Counted from the first letter of the stretch, positions 36,168 to 45,484 are shown. The stretch: 64,000 bases of DNA from Roseburia sp. 831b (GCF_001940165.2 NZ_CP135162.1:2414001-2478000), one strand, 5' to 3'. A program made the numbers and translations. Notes: generated from the letters alone by a model not told the origin.

Positions 36168-36821
36168 CTATGTCAAACGAAATGGGTTGTCAATTTCAAA
36201 ATCCATTTTCTTCTTTGTCCTGGGGTGTCGAAACGATATTTTATAGGAACAAAGACATAATTCATTTGAAAAATGCTGCATATTTTCTTTAAAATTATAC
36301 TTTCTGTCACCCACAATGGGAAAGCCTGCATGCGCAAGCTGAACACGAATCTGATGATGCCGTCCTGTTTCAAGTTTAATTCGAAGAAGTGCCTGCTTTC
36401 CATTCTGCTCTAACACTTCATACGCTAACTCTGCGCGCTTTGCATCCGGCGTTGACTTTGGTACAACCTTCGACGTATTGGTTTTCCCATCCCGAATAAG
36501 GTAATCTTCTAACGTTGCCTTTCGCTCCTCTGGAACACCATCCGTCACTGCATAATAAAACTTATCGGCTGCCTTTGTTGCAATCTGTCTGTTTAAAGCT
36601 GCTGCTGCCTCTTTTGTCTTTGCAAATACCATCACACCGGAAACCGGCTGGTCTAACCGATGCACGACACCAATATAGGGAGGCTCTCCTTTTCCCGCTC
36701 TGGCATTTTTAAGAAGGCTCTCCATATCTGCCTGCCCTAACCGCTTTGTCTGGGTTGCAACACCGGCTGGCTTTTTTACCACGCATATTACATCATCTTC
36801 GTATAGGTATTCTAAATTCAT
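36168..36821 (-). CDS. RluA-family pseudouridine synthase
   Basis: Converts uridine to pseudouridine in rRNA or tRNA. 217 residues, a bare catalytic domain without an S4 domain. The active-site motif V-H-R-L-D-Q-P-V-S-G is near residues 52-61 (catalytic Asp), followed by L-x-T-G-R-x-H-Q-I-R-V-Q near 145-155. The exact target site cannot be read. 37 bp before proS and 13 bp after the HD gene, so probably one transcript. Confidence 0.9.
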   Translation of the reverse strand: MNLEYLYEDDVICVVKKPAGVATQTKRLGQADMESLLKNARAGKGEPPYIGVVHRLDQPVSGVMVFAKTKEAAAALNRQIATKAADKFYYAVTDGVPEERKATLEDYLIRDGKTNTSKVVPKSTPDAKRAELAYEVLEQNGKQALLRIKLETGRHHQIRVQLAHAGFPIVGDRKYNFKENMQHFSNELCLCSYKISFRHPRTKKKMDFEIDNPFRLT

Positions 36822-36834
36822 ACTTTTTCCTACT

Positions 36835-37446
36835 TTAATCTGTACTTTCCTTACTATTACTTTCCTTAATGTTTCCCTTTTTGATGTTTTCCTGGATTAT
36901 TTGATCGGTCAACTCAAATAATTTTTCGGAACCTTCTTTGGTTCTTCCCTGTCGTCCATAAACCTGTTCGGAAGAAACTCCGTGTTCTCTCCAATCCGCA
37001 CCGCCATTGCTGTTGTTTAACATTAATGGCTGGAGGTTATCCATTGCATGTGCAAACTTTGCCTCCGGCGTCTTATTTTCCTCGAATTCATCAAAAATTC
37101 CCATCAGCTCTTTTTTCTGGTCTTCTGGAAGAATCGAATAAAGCCGTTCCTTTGCAGCATCCTCTCTTGCCTTTTGTGTCTTCTTTCCCTCTGTGTCATA
37201 GGCGTAGGTATCACCTGCATCAATTTCAACAACATCATGAATCAGGCACATAATCATCGTTCTGGTAATATCAATCTCTTCATTTGAATATTCTTTTAAC
37301 AAGTACGCCATGATTGCCATATGCCATGCATGTTCTGCATCATTTTCATTTCTTCCGTGATTCGATAAATGGGTCTGTCGAAAAATATTTTTCTCTTTAT
37401 CAATTTCAAGTGCAAACTCCATTTGTTTCTTCAACCGTTCTTCCAT
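36835..37446 (-). CDS. HD-domain hydrolase (nucleotidase/HDDC2-like)
   Basis: 203 residues. HD metal motif: H near residue 40 in D-A-E-H-A-W-H, H-D in C-L-I-H-D-V-V-E-I-D near 70, and a later Asp in A-H-A-M-D-N-L-Q near 135. The layout fits the YfbR/HDDC2 group of 5'-deoxynucleotidases, but the substrate is not certain. The last 15 residues are a low-complexity Lys/Asn/Ser/Glu tail. Part of the HD-rluA-proS-GGDEF-cca run with short gaps. Confidence 0.8.
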   Translation of the reverse strand: MEERLKKQMEFALEIDKEKNIFRQTHLSNHGRNENDAEHAWHMAIMAYLLKEYSNEEIDITRTMIMCLIHDVVEIDAGDTYAYDTEGKKTQKAREDAAKERLYSILPEDQKKELMGIFDEFEENKTPEAKFAHAMDNLQPLMLNNSNGGADWREHGVSSEQVYGRQGRTKEGSEKLFELTDQIIQENIKKGNIKESNSKESTD

Positions 37447-37560
37447 CTTGCTATTGCTCCCGCCTTCGGATGCTTTTTATGCATAATCGTACATAAAACA
37501 CTTACTAAAATTCATTATACCACAATTTACGCCATGACCCAATGGTTTCTTTTTTGTACT

Positions 37561-38100
37561 TTAGGATACCTTCACAACCATATAATCATGTTCAATCTCT
37601 TTTAAAAAGGTTCCAAAAACATCCTCTACCTTCATTCGAAGACTTGATGTATTGATACAAGGATGGCATCCTAAATATTCGCTTTTTAGCACATCTTCAT
37701 CTACCAAAAGCTTTACCTGATGTTCTTTATCATTCATCAAACCTAGTACACTGACCGAACCCGGCGTGATATCCAAAAATTTTTCCATATATTCTTCCGG
37801 GGCAAAAGATAATCTCGGGCTTGGAATCTGAGGTGAAATCTCCTTCGTCTTAAACTTCTTGTCATCTCTTATCATCAAAAGATAAAACCTTGTTTTCTGG
37901 CTGTTGCACAGGAACAGATTTTTGCAAATCACCGCTGGTGCAAGCACTTCATCGATTTCCTTACAGGCTTCCATCGTCATCGCCGCCTCATGGTCCACCC
38001 TTTCATAAAAAATCCCAAGTTTGTCTAACAAATCATAGGTTCTGATTTCCTTTTCCAAACGTCCTGTCTCTTCTTTTGGTCTTCCTGCCTCTAACTTCAT
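37561..38100 (-). CDS. YbaK/ProXp-type prolyl-tRNA editing protein
   Basis: Expected to deacylate mischarged tRNA-Pro in trans. 179 residues of the YbaK/ProX fold: H-E-A-A-M-T-M-E-A near residue 37, V-I-C-K-N-L-F-L-C near 60 with the conserved Lys, and G-S-V-S-V-L-G-L-M-N-D near 120, typical of ProX/PrdX. The nearby archaeal-type ProS lacks a cis editing domain, which supports the role. It has its own 114-bp downstream gap before the HD gene. Confidence 0.85.
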   Translation of the reverse strand: MKLEAGRPKEETGRLEKEIRTYDLLDKLGIFYERVDHEAAMTMEACKEIDEVLAPAVICKNLFLCNSQKTRFYLLMIRDDKKFKTKEISPQIPSPRLSFAPEEYMEKFLDITPGSVSVLGLMNDKEHQVKLLVDEDVLKSEYLGCHPCINTSSLRMKVEDVFGTFLKEIEHDYMVVKVS

Positions 38101-38150
38101 ATCTGTTCTCCTCTTTTTATATTGTGTCGTATTCCGTTTCGAAATATTTG

Positions 38151-38170
38151 TTCGTTCCTATTACATAAAA
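38151..38170. repeat. TTCGTTCCTATTACATAAAA motif, single copy
   Basis: The same 20 bases as the reverse complement of 24933-24952; lies just past the terminator of the response-regulator gene. Confidence 0.7.
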
Positions 38171-38203
38171 GAAAGATGCTGCACGGCTGCGCAGCATCTT
38201 TGC
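38165..38203 (-). terminator. Terminator after the response regulator
   Basis: 11-bp stem AAAGATGCTGC/GCAGCATCTTT; on the minus strand CTTTTATG follows. Confidence 0.88.
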
Positions 38204-38214
38204 TTATTATACTG

Positions 38215-38904
38215 TTACAATTTAAATCTGTATCCTACCCCCCAGATTGTCTCAATATATTGAGGTTTATTGGTATTCATCTCAACCTTCTCACGAATCT
38301 TTTTGATATGAACCGTTACGGTTGCGATATCTCCAATGGACTCCATATCCCAGATTTCACGGAACAATTCTTCCTTGGTAAACACATGGTTTGGATTTTC
38401 TGCGAGGAAGGTTAAAAGGTCGAATTCTTTTGTTGTAAACTGTTTTTCTTCCTCATTAACCCAGACTCTTCTTGCTGTCTTGTCAATCTTGATTCCACGA
38501 ATCTCAATGATGTCATTTTTCACTTCATTACTGCCAATCAGGCGCTCATAACGGGCAAGATGAGCCTTCACCCTTGCGACAAGTTCACTCGGCGAAAACG
38601 GTTTCGTAATATAATCATCCGCACCTAAACCAAGTCCTCTGATTTTATCAATGTCATCTTTCTTTGCTGACACCATTAAAATCGGTGTATTTTTCTGTTC
38701 ACGGATTCTTTTGCAAATCTCAAATCCATCGATTCCAGGCAGCATCAAATCCAGGATGAACATATCGAAATCTTCTGACAACGCTCTGGCTAGTCCACGG
38801 TCACCCGTATTTTCAATCTCAACCTCAAATCCACTCAGTTCTAAATAATCTTTCTCTAAATCTGCAATTGCTTCTTCATCTTCTACAATCAAAATCTTAC
38901 TCAT
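38215..38904 (-). CDS. OmpR-family response regulator
   Basis: 229 residues from the ATG at 38904, which has AGGAGG six to seven bases upstream; it overlaps the kinase stop by 8 bases. Receiver domain 1-120 with acidic pocket E-D-E-E near residue 9, phospho-Asp in F-I-L-D-L-M-L-P near 52, and switch Lys in I-T-K-P-F near 102. The winged-helix domain (about 130-227) ends in W-G-V-G-Y-R-F. It is controlled by the adjacent kinase; the signal and target genes are unknown. Confidence 0.95.
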   Translation of the reverse strand: MSKILIVEDEEAIADLEKDYLELSGFEVEIENTGDRGLARALSEDFDMFILDLMLPGIDGFEICKRIREQKNTPILMVSAKKDDIDKIRGLGLGADDYITKPFSPSELVARVKAHLARYERLIGSNEVKNDIIEIRGIKIDKTARRVWVNEEEKQFTTKEFDLLTFLAENPNHVFTKEELFREIWDMESIGDIATVTVHIKKIREKVEMNTNKPQYIETIWGVGYRFKL

Positions 38905-40399
38905 TTGGTACCTCCTGATATTTGCGAATAACAAAATACATGACCGTTCCAATCGATTCCTTGCTGGTTGCCCATATTTTGCCACCATGATCTTCTATAA
39001 TTTTCTTTACAATTGACAAACCGATTCCACTTCCACCGGTTGCAGAATTTCTAGAAGCATCTGCGCGATAGAAGCGATTGAAAATATATGGCAAATCCTT
39101 TGCCGCAATTCCTTGTCCATTGTCCTCAATTTCAACCTGGATAAAATCCCCAACATCTTTTATTCTAATATTGATGAAACCCTTTTGTTTGTCAAGATAT
39201 TTCACAGAATTTCCAATAATATTGTGAATGACCCTTCTAAGCTGCTCCGGGTCCGCAATGATCACGGTATTCTCGTCCGTATAGTTAAAATAGGCAAGTC
39301 CAATATTTTTTGCCTCTAAATCCAATCCAATCTCTTCGATACAATCATTAAAGTAGTCTGTGACATTTATTTTTGCAAAATTGTAAGGAATACGGTTCGT
39401 ATCAATCTTCGAATAGAGTGTCAGTTCATTTATCAGCGTATCCATCTCATTTGCTTTGTTATAGATGGTTCGAACGTATTTATCCCGCTTCTCAGGTGTA
39501 TCCGCAACACCGTCCATGAGACCTTCCGCATATCCTTTTACCGCGGTGATTGGTGTCTTAAGGTCGTGCGCAATATTGCTAATCAAAGCTCTGTTCTCAC
39601 GTTCGTTCGAAACTTTTTCCTCGGCGTTATCTTTCAGGCGCTGTCTCATCTCTTCAAAGTTATGACACAGCTCTCCAATCTCATCATCGCTGTCCACCTC
39701 AATCACAAAATCAAGATTTCCTTCTTTGATGTTCTGTGTTGCAACCTGCAATTTTTTGACCGGAGTAATCAGGCTTCTGTAAATCCATATTGTAAGCATT
39801 GCTGCCGTTAAAACCAGAATCAAGACAATCGAAGCAAAGGCATCAATCACAAGATTTTTTACTTCTGGAACCATTTCCTCAACTTTTGTAATAAGGAAAA
39901 CGGAACACTCATTGCCATCCTTGCAATAAAAGTCAATCTGTTTGATTAAAATCTGCTTATCCCCGTCCATGTATACACCAGAATTCAAATCGGAACTCTC
40001 ATCCCCAGCCCCAAATTCTGGAAGTTTTGTAAGAAGGGACGCATCATAATCCGAACCGATATACGTTAACTCTTTTGCTTCACGTACCACAAGATAAGAA
40101 TATTTCGATTCCAGTTTCTCGTTCATGGAATCCAGATAATCTTCATCTTCAAACTTCTGAGGTTCTTCTTTGGAAACTTTAAGTAAACTCTCATAGTCAT
40201 CCTTCGTATACCGGTTCAGAAGTTGAAGTGAATTGCCAAAATAATTATATCCATCCGTATCCACCCCGTAAGTCTGGCGGATTGTACGCATCTGTATCTG
40301 TTGGAATCCCACAATCGTAAAACCAGCCAAAACAATCGGGACGAAAATAATAATGCAAAATGATATGATTAATTTCGTCTTAAACTTCATATATCCCAC
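38897..40399 (-). CDS. Sensor histidine kinase
   Basis: 500 residues. Membrane helix near 8-30, an extracellular sensing domain of about 140 residues, second helix near 180-205, HAMP (about 206-258), HisKA with I-A-H-D-L-K-T-P near residue 280 (phospho-His), and a HATPase domain with N-I-I-G-N-S-V-K, D-N-G-Q-G-I and G-S-G-I-G-L-S. The H-D-L-K-T-P-I-T and V-K-G-Y-A-E-G signature resembles envelope-stress kinases of Firmicutes. Co-transcribed with the regulator (8-base overlap). Its leader holds the second copy of the 66-bp shared element. Confidence 0.95.
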   Translation of the reverse strand: MGYMKFKTKLIISFCIIIFVPIVLAGFTIVGFQQIQMRTIRQTYGVDTDGYNYFGNSLQLLNRYTKDDYESLLKVSKEEPQKFEDEDYLDSMNEKLESKYSYLVVREAKELTYIGSDYDASLLTKLPEFGAGDESSDLNSGVYMDGDKQILIKQIDFYCKDGNECSVFLITKVEEMVPEVKNLVIDAFASIVLILVLTAAMLTIWIYRSLITPVKKLQVATQNIKEGNLDFVIEVDSDDEIGELCHNFEEMRQRLKDNAEEKVSNERENRALISNIAHDLKTPITAVKGYAEGLMDGVADTPEKRDKYVRTIYNKANEMDTLINELTLYSKIDTNRIPYNFAKINVTDYFNDCIEEIGLDLEAKNIGLAYFNYTDENTVIIADPEQLRRVIHNIIGNSVKYLDKQKGFINIRIKDVGDFIQVEIEDNGQGIAAKDLPYIFNRFYRADASRNSATGGSGIGLSIVKKIIEDHGGKIWATSKESIGTVMYFVIRKYQEVPNE

Positions 40400-40420
40400 A
40401 CTTTCCTTTATGTATTTATC

Positions 40421-40490
40421 TCATCACTCAATAATTTTGTTATTCCTTAATGCTGCGAGCATGTTGACTCACTTACACTCATTATATCAT
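40421..40490 (-). promoter_or_regulatory. Shared promoter-leader element, copy 2
   Basis: Counterpart of 28801-28866. Extended -10 TGATATAAT, TATAATGAGTGTAAGTGA, central hairpin ATGCT-CGC-AGCAT, and TTATTGAGTGATGA ending 22 bp before the kinase start codon. The outer 20 bp at each end are nearly identical between copies while the hairpin arms vary but still pair. Confidence 0.75.
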
Positions 40491-40550
40491 GAATCATTTC
40501 CATTCCCATTTATTTTATCTAAAAATATCTAAAGATTTTATAAAATTAAC

Positions 40551-40597
40551 GAAAACAGGGTTCATCAGTTCAACTTTTACTGACAAACCCTGTTTTC
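40551..40597 (-). terminator. Terminator after the FliG-C-like gene
   Basis: Stem GAAAACAGGGTT/AACCCTGTTTTC with a long loop. T-rich on both sides, so it may serve both directions. Confidence 0.8.
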
Positions 40598-40627
40598 TTT
40601 TTTATTCAGATATTACCATTATCCGCT

Positions 40628-41122
40628 TTACAAAGCAGCATTAATTTGCGCCAATATTTTTTGTTGCATATCCTCGACTTCTGCCAGAGGCATAGGATTA
40701 TGGCTAAGAACGGCAGATTCTAAATCGCCATTATTTAATGTAGTAAAAATAAATTTCTTGTTCTGAGGCGAGGTTCCCATACATGCAACAGCTAAATCTT
40801 TTACATCAAATAATTCTAGAACCGATTTAACAATACCCGTATCCAAAGATTGCACATCTTCAAAAGAATAGATTTTGTCAAGAATTGGTGAATTTGTATT
40901 ATCACGAATAATGTTTTCGAAGGTGTTCTTTTCATCAGGCTCTAAATAAGTTAGTAAATTTTGAATTTCATCGGCAACATTTAATTTTTCTCTAAATCTA
41001 CAAATGTCCTGCAAAATATCATTCCATTCATTATCTGTAAAAGAACGATTCTCCGCTAATACATGATATACCATTTTTCGATTTGTTTCGTTAAGGGAAC
41101 GAATAAAATTTACAAAATCCAT
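40628..41122 (-). CDS. Stand-alone protein resembling the FliG C-terminal domain
   Basis: 164 residues from the ATG at 41122 (GGAGG seven bases upstream; a start at 41146 is less likely). Residues about 80-164 follow the pattern of the flagellar switch protein FliG C-terminal domain: I-Y-S-F-E-D-V-x-x-L-D, V-L-E-L-F-D-V-K-D-L-A-x-A, M-G-T-S, and V-E-D-M-Q-Q-K-I-L at the end. The helix that carries torque residues in FliG (around M-S-x-R-A) reads L-N-N-G-D, so motor function is unlikely. The N-terminal half is helical and unrecognised. No flagellar genes are next to it. Confidence 0.65.
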   Translation of the reverse strand: MDFVNFIRSLNETNRKMVYHVLAENRSFTDNEWNDILQDICRFREKLNVADEIQNLLTYLEPDEKNTFENIIRDNTNSPILDKIYSFEDVQSLDTGIVKSVLELFDVKDLAVACMGTSPQNKKFIFTTLNNGDLESAVLSHNPMPLAEVEDMQQKILAQINAAL

Positions 41123-41275
41123 TGCATTACCTCCATACTTATTCATACTTGATTAATTAAGAGACATTATTTCCGTAAAAAATTACTTTACAGAATTTCA
41201 TTAGCTATAAGTATAATTATACTAAAAGATGAATATAAATACAAATGCTTTTATGACTTCTTTTTCTTATAACGC

Positions 41276-41319
41276 AAAAAACAGGATGCCCCCGCTCAAA
41301 TCAAAACGGATTCATCCTG
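41276..41319 (-). terminator. Terminator after metK
   Basis: CAGGATG/CATCCTG outer stem with a partly paired interior; on the minus strand TTTTTTG follows. Confidence 0.8.
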
Positions 41320-41350
41320 CTTCTTTATTGCCATTTCCGGTATTTACTTT

Positions 41351-42532
41351 TTATAAGTATTTCTTCAAATCGTCTACTTTATTTAATGCTTCCCATGGAA
41401 GATTTAAGTCGTTACGTCCGAAATGTCCGTATGCTGCTGTTGGACGGTAGATTGGTCTTCTTAAGTCGAGCATCTTGATGATTCCTGCTGGACGAAGATC
41501 AAAGTTTTCACGAACGATTTCTACTAATTTTTCATCGGAAAGTTTTCCGGTTCCGAACGTATCTACCATGATAGAAGTTGGCTGTGCAACACCGATTGCG
41601 TAAGATAACTGAATCTCACATTTGTCTGCAAGACCTGCTGCAACTAAGTTCTTCGCAACGTAACGTGCTGCGTAAGCTGCGGAACGGTCTACCTTTGTGC
41701 AGTCTTTTCCAGAGAAAGCTCCGCCGCCGTGACGAGCCATTCCACCGTAAGTATCTACGATAATCTTACGTCCGGTTAAACCTGCATCTCCGTGAGGTCC
41801 ACCGATAACAAAACGTCCGGTTGGGTTGATGAAGAATTTGGTTGCGTCATCTACTAATTCTTTTGGAAGAACCGGATCAAAGACATATTTCTTGATATCT
41901 TCGTGAATCTGTTCCTGTGTCACTTCCTCGTCATGCTGTGTGGATAAAACAACTGCCTCTAATCTCTTTGGCTTTCCAGCTTCATCATATTCAACAGAAA
42001 CCTGAGTTTTTCCATCTGGTCTTAAATAGCTTAATGTACCATCTTTTCTTACTTTTGTTAACTGTAATGCTAACTTATGAGCAAGTGAAATTGGATATGG
42101 CATATATTCTTCTGTCTCGTTTGTTGCATATCCAAACATCATACCCTGATCACCGGCACCGGTATCAAGATCATCTTCTAATGCACCTTCTCTTGCCTCT
42201 AATGCTTTATCAACACCCATTGCGATATCTGCAGACTGCTGGTCTAATGCAACCATAACTGCGCAGGTATGACCATCAAATCCGGTCTTTGCATCGTTGT
42301 ATCCGATTTCATTTACGGTATTACGCACGATGGAAGGAATATCTAACTGTGCCTTTGTTGTAATTTCACCAGTTACCAAAACAAATCCGGTACAGCTTGT
42401 TGTCTCACATGCGACACGGCTCATTGGGTCCTGTTCCATACATGCATCTAAGATGGCATCGGAAATTGCATCACACATTTTGTCTGGATGTCCTTCTGTT
42501 ACGGACTCTGAGGTAAATAATAATTTTTCCAT
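41351..42532 (-). CDS. metK: S-adenosylmethionine synthetase
   Basis: Makes SAM from methionine and ATP. 393 residues from the ATG at 42532 (AGGAGAG site); the frame is open to 42628 but that region is the riboswitch terminator. Typical motifs: [12 protein letters not shown] near the start, [11 protein letters not shown] near residue 118, and G-G-G-A-F-S-G-K-D near 255. Controlled by the SAM-I riboswitch just upstream. Confidence 0.97.
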   Translation of the reverse strand: MEKLLFTSESVTEGHPDKMCDAISDAILDACMEQDPMSRVACETTSCTGFVLVTGEITTKAQLDIPSIVRNTVNEIGYNDAKTGFDGHTCAVMVALDQQSADIAMGVDKALEAREGALEDDLDTGAGDQGMMFGYATNETEEYMPYPISLAHKLALQLTKVRKDGTLSYLRPDGKTQVSVEYDEAGKPKRLEAVVLSTQHDEEVTQEQIHEDIKKYVFDPVLPKELVDDATKFFINPTGRFVIGGPHGDAGLTGRKIIVDTYGGMARHGGGAFSGKDCTKVDRSAAYAARYVAKNLVAAGLADKCEIQLSYAIGVAQPTSIMVDTFGTGKLSDEKLVEIVRENFDLRPAGIIKMLDLRRPIYRPTAAYGHFGRNDLNLPWEALNKVDDLKKYL

Positions 42533-42629
42533 TCTATACTCTCCTATGTAAACTTTGACTAGCCTGTTTTCGAAAAGCCGTTCCTCTGGAAAAATTGTTA
42601 TGCGCGCAATTTCCACAATTTTTGCCACT

Positions 42630-42657
42630 AAAAAACCGCCTGTCGAAGAACAAGCGG
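42630..42657 (-). terminator. Riboswitch terminator before metK
   Basis: On the minus strand CCGCTTGT/ACAGGCGG with a 6-base loop, then TTTTTTAG. It lies between the SAM aptamer and the metK start, the expression platform. Confidence 0.9.
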
Positions 42658-42685
42658 AATTGATACGATGTTAGATAATCAAATC

Positions 42686-42797
42686 CTCTTATTGTTCGAA
42701 CTGAATTAACAGCATTACTCGCTCAGGTAGGCACCTTCCGTAGAGGGGTTGCCGTGACTTCACAGATCCTATGTATCTCCATCACTCTGAATAAGAG
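42686..42797 (-). promoter_or_regulatory. SAM-I riboswitch (S-box)
   Basis: On the minus strand the P1 stem CTCTTATT/AATAAGAG closes a four-way junction with the conserved S-box landmarks: AGAGTGATGGAGA, GAAGTCACGGCAACC, and GGAAGGTGCCTACCTGAGC. Binding of SAM should favour the downstream terminator and shut off metK, the standard feedback. The rest of 42533-42947 holds only the terminator and short leaders. Confidence 0.95.
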
Positions 42798-42947
42798 AAA
42801 TTTCACAATATTGAATTTTCAAATCTACCTTTGTAGGGTACACCCTATTTTTCCATCTGTCAATACCTTTTACCCATATTCTTATTGACTTTATTTTTCG
42901 ATGATTTTATACTTATATTAGAAGTTTTCGAAAAATGGGGGATAAGA

Positions 42948-44036
42948 ATGAAAAATATTGCAAACAAAGATTTAGAACCCGGCATGATTCTTGCTGAGAC
43001 CGTGAAAACAAGAGGAGGACAGCTTATTGCCAAATCAGGCACCGTCCTTACCAAACAGTTAATTCTACATATGGGATTCTACAACATCGAATCTGTTGCG
43101 ATTGTCGAAGAAGAAAACAGCGAAGAACCTACGACCCCAAAGACAAACGCTTCCGATTCCTCTTATTCCCAGAAAATCAGAAGTTCGAAAAAATTTCAGG
43201 CTTTCCAGATTGATTACAGTGTCATGATTCAACATGTACATGAGGCTTTTGAGAATTATGTAGACAAAGGGATTCCATTACCTTCTGAACAGCTTTTAGA
43301 GGAAACCATCACACTATATCAATCCTGCCGGACAACCATAGACTTATTTGACATGCTGCACAACATGCGCTCTGTCAACGACAGTACCTATGCACATTGC
43401 TTAAATGTGGCACTGATTTGCAGAATTTTTGGAAAATGGCTGAAAGTTGATAGAAAGACCCAGGATGTCATCACACTCTGCGGGCTTTACCATGACATTG
43501 GAAAGTTAAAAATCCCGGATGCTATCTTAAACAAACCCGGCAAGTACACGGATGATGAATTTACCCTTGTGAAAAAGCACCCACAGTTCAGCTACGATTT
43601 GTTAAAAGATCTTCCACTGGATTCTCATATTAAAAACGCTGCCCTGATGCATCATGAACGCTGCGATGGTTCCGGATATCCAGGACATCTGACTACAAAT
43701 GAAATTGATAATTATGCTATGATTGTGGCGATTGCCGATGTCTATGATGCAATGACTGCTGCACGTTCCTATCGTGCACCGCTTTGTCCATTCCAGGTCA
43801 TTGAGAATTTTGAAAAAGATGGATTATCAAAATATATGCCAAAATATGTTCTCACTTTCCTGGAACGCATTGCAAATACCTATCAGAGCCAGCGCGTTCT
43901 GCTTAGCAATGGTCAGAGTGCCAACATCGTATTTTTGAACAAACAGAATCTGTCCAGACCGATGGTTCAGCTTAACGATAATAGCTGTATCAATTTGTCA
44001 ACCGCAGGCGATTTACATATTCAGGCTCTTTTATAG
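42948..44036 (+). CDS. HD-GYP domain phosphodiesterase
   Basis: Likely degrades cyclic di-GMP. 362 residues from the ATG at 42948, close behind GGGGATAAGA. An N-terminal domain of about 90 residues with a L-E-P-G-M-I-L-A start is of the kind often found before HD-GYP. The HD-GYP domain follows, with H-D-I-G-K-L near residue 185, H-H-E-R near 247 and D-G-S-G-Y-P near 252, all metal and GYP residues present. No membrane segment. Single gene with its own terminator. Confidence 0.92.
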   Translation: MKNIANKDLEPGMILAETVKTRGGQLIAKSGTVLTKQLILHMGFYNIESVAIVEEENSEEPTTPKTNASDSSYSQKIRSSKKFQAFQIDYSVMIQHVHEAFENYVDKGIPLPSEQLLEETITLYQSCRTTIDLFDMLHNMRSVNDSTYAHCLNVALICRIFGKWLKVDRKTQDVITLCGLYHDIGKLKIPDAILNKPGKYTDDEFTLVKKHPQFSYDLLKDLPLDSHIKNAALMHHERCDGSGYPGHLTTNEIDNYAMIVAIADVYDAMTAARSYRAPLCPFQVIENFEKDGLSKYMPKYVLTFLERIANTYQSQRVLLSNGQSANIVFLNKQNLSRPMVQLNDNSCINLSTAGDLHIQALL

Positions 44037-44056
44037 TAATTTTCTATGTATAACTG

Positions 44057-44100
44057 AAAAGAGTGTCTTAAGAAATGAAATTCTTAAGGCACTCTTTTTT
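44057..44100 (+). terminator. Terminator after the HD-GYP gene
   Basis: 16-bp stem AAGAGTGTCTTAAGAA/TTCTTAAGGCACTCTT (one G-U), 6-base loop, TTTT. Confidence 0.92.
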
Positions 44101-44191
44101 CATAAAATACGTCCTGTTTAAAAATTATATGCACTTTAACGAGACACTTGATTCCGAAAAATACACCCCGTTTCTATAAGACTTTTTGTCT

Positions 44192-45484
44192 TTATGAAAC
44201 CTGTAACGTAAATTTCTGAATCTCTTTCTCTGTGCTTACTTTCTCAATCTGTGCACCAAGTGATGCTAATTTCTTTTCAAATTCTTCGTAACCACGTTCA
44301 ATGTAATAAATATCATCTACCACTGTGATGCCGTCCGCAGCGAGTCCTGCAATGACAAGTGCTGCTCCTGCACGAAGATCCGGTGCATTTACACGCGCAC
44401 CTGTGTAGCGCTCTACTCCACCGATAATCGCGATATTGCTCTCTACTTTGATGTTGGCACCCATTCTGGTCAATTCATCTACATACTTGAAACGATTCTC
44501 AAAGATGCTCTCTGTCACAGTACTTGTTCCAGATGCAATACCAAGAACAACTGCCATCTGTGGCTGCATATCTGTTGGGAAACCTGGGTATGGAAGTGTC
44601 GTTACCTGGGTATGTGTCAAAGGTTTGGAAGCGACAACACGTACCGCATCATCAAACTCTTCTACCTCACAGCCAATCTCTAATAATTTTGCTGTGGTAG
44701 CCTCTAAATGCTTTGGAATGACATTCTTAACTGTCACATCACCTTTTGTTGCTGCTGCGGCAAACATGAAAGTACCGGCTTCAATCTGATCCGGGATAAT
44801 GGAGTACTCTGTCTTGTGAAGCTTTTCAACACCGACAATACGGATTACATCGGTTCCGGCTCCTTTGATATTCGCACCCATGCTGTTTAAAAAGTTTGCA
44901 ACATCAACCACGTGTGGCTCTCTTGCCGCATTTTCAATTACAGTCTTTCCTTCCGCCATAGCAGATGCCATCATAATGTTGATTGTCGCACCTACGGATA
45001 CTTTGTCTAAGTAAATGTGAGTTCCAACTAACTTCTCTGCCTGTGCCATGACAAGACCATGCTGGATGTCGACCTGCGCTCCCATTGCCTGGAAACCTTT
45101 TAAGTGCAAGTCAATCGGGCGGCTGCCAATGTTACAGCCACCTGGAAGAGCAACCTCTGCTCTCTTATATTTTCCTAATAACGCACCAATCAGATAATAA
45201 GACGCTCTGATTTTACGGATAAATTCATTGTCAACGTTCAAATCACGGATAAAAGAACCGTTGATTTTCACGGTATGCGCATCAATTCGGTCCACCTTCG
45301 CACCGATTTCCTTGATTGCATTCAAAAGGACATTGATGTCCCTAACATTTGGTAAATTCTCTATTAAAACGGTTTCATCTGTCATGATTGCAGCAGAAAG
45401 AATTGCCAAAGCAGCATTTTTTGCTCCGCCAATCTCTACTTCACCAACCAATGGATTACCACCTTTGATTACATACTGTTCCAT
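44192..45484 (-). CDS. murA: UDP-GlcNAc enolpyruvyl transferase
   Basis: First committed step of peptidoglycan precursor synthesis in the cytoplasm: transfers enolpyruvate from PEP to UDP-GlcNAc. 430 residues, usual length. Catalytic Cys lies in L-P-G-G-C-N-I-G-S-R-P near residues 112-122 (so fosfomycin-sensitive type), R-A-S-Y-Y near 88, and P-G-F-P-T-D-M-Q near 300. Single gene. With murC further on it is one of two cell-wall precursor genes in the window. Confidence 0.96.
   Translation of the reverse strand: MEQYVIKGGNPLVGEVEIGGAKNAALAILSAAIMTDETVLIENLPNVRDINVLLNAIKEIGAKVDRIDAHTVKINGSFIRDLNVDNEFIRKIRASYYLIGALLGKYKRAEVALPGGCNIGSRPIDLHLKGFQAMGAQVDIQHGLVMAQAEKLVGTHIYLDKVSVGATINIMMASAMAEGKTVIENAAREPHVVDVANFLNSMGANIKGAGTDVIRIVGVEKLHKTEYSIIPDQIEAGTFMFAAAATKGDVTVKNVIPKHLEATTAKLLEIGCEVEEFDDAVRVVASKPLTHTQVTTLPYPGFPTDMQPQMAVVLGIASGTSTVTESIFENRFKYVDELTRMGANIKVESNIAIIGGVERYTGARVNAPDLRAGAALVIAGLAADGITVVDDIYYIERGYEEFEKKLASLGAQIEKVSTEKEIQKFTLQVS

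Noticed and set aside
42533..42628. Earlier start of metK
   Set aside because: This frame runs through the riboswitch terminator; the ATG at 42532 has the ribosome site and matches the family N-terminus.
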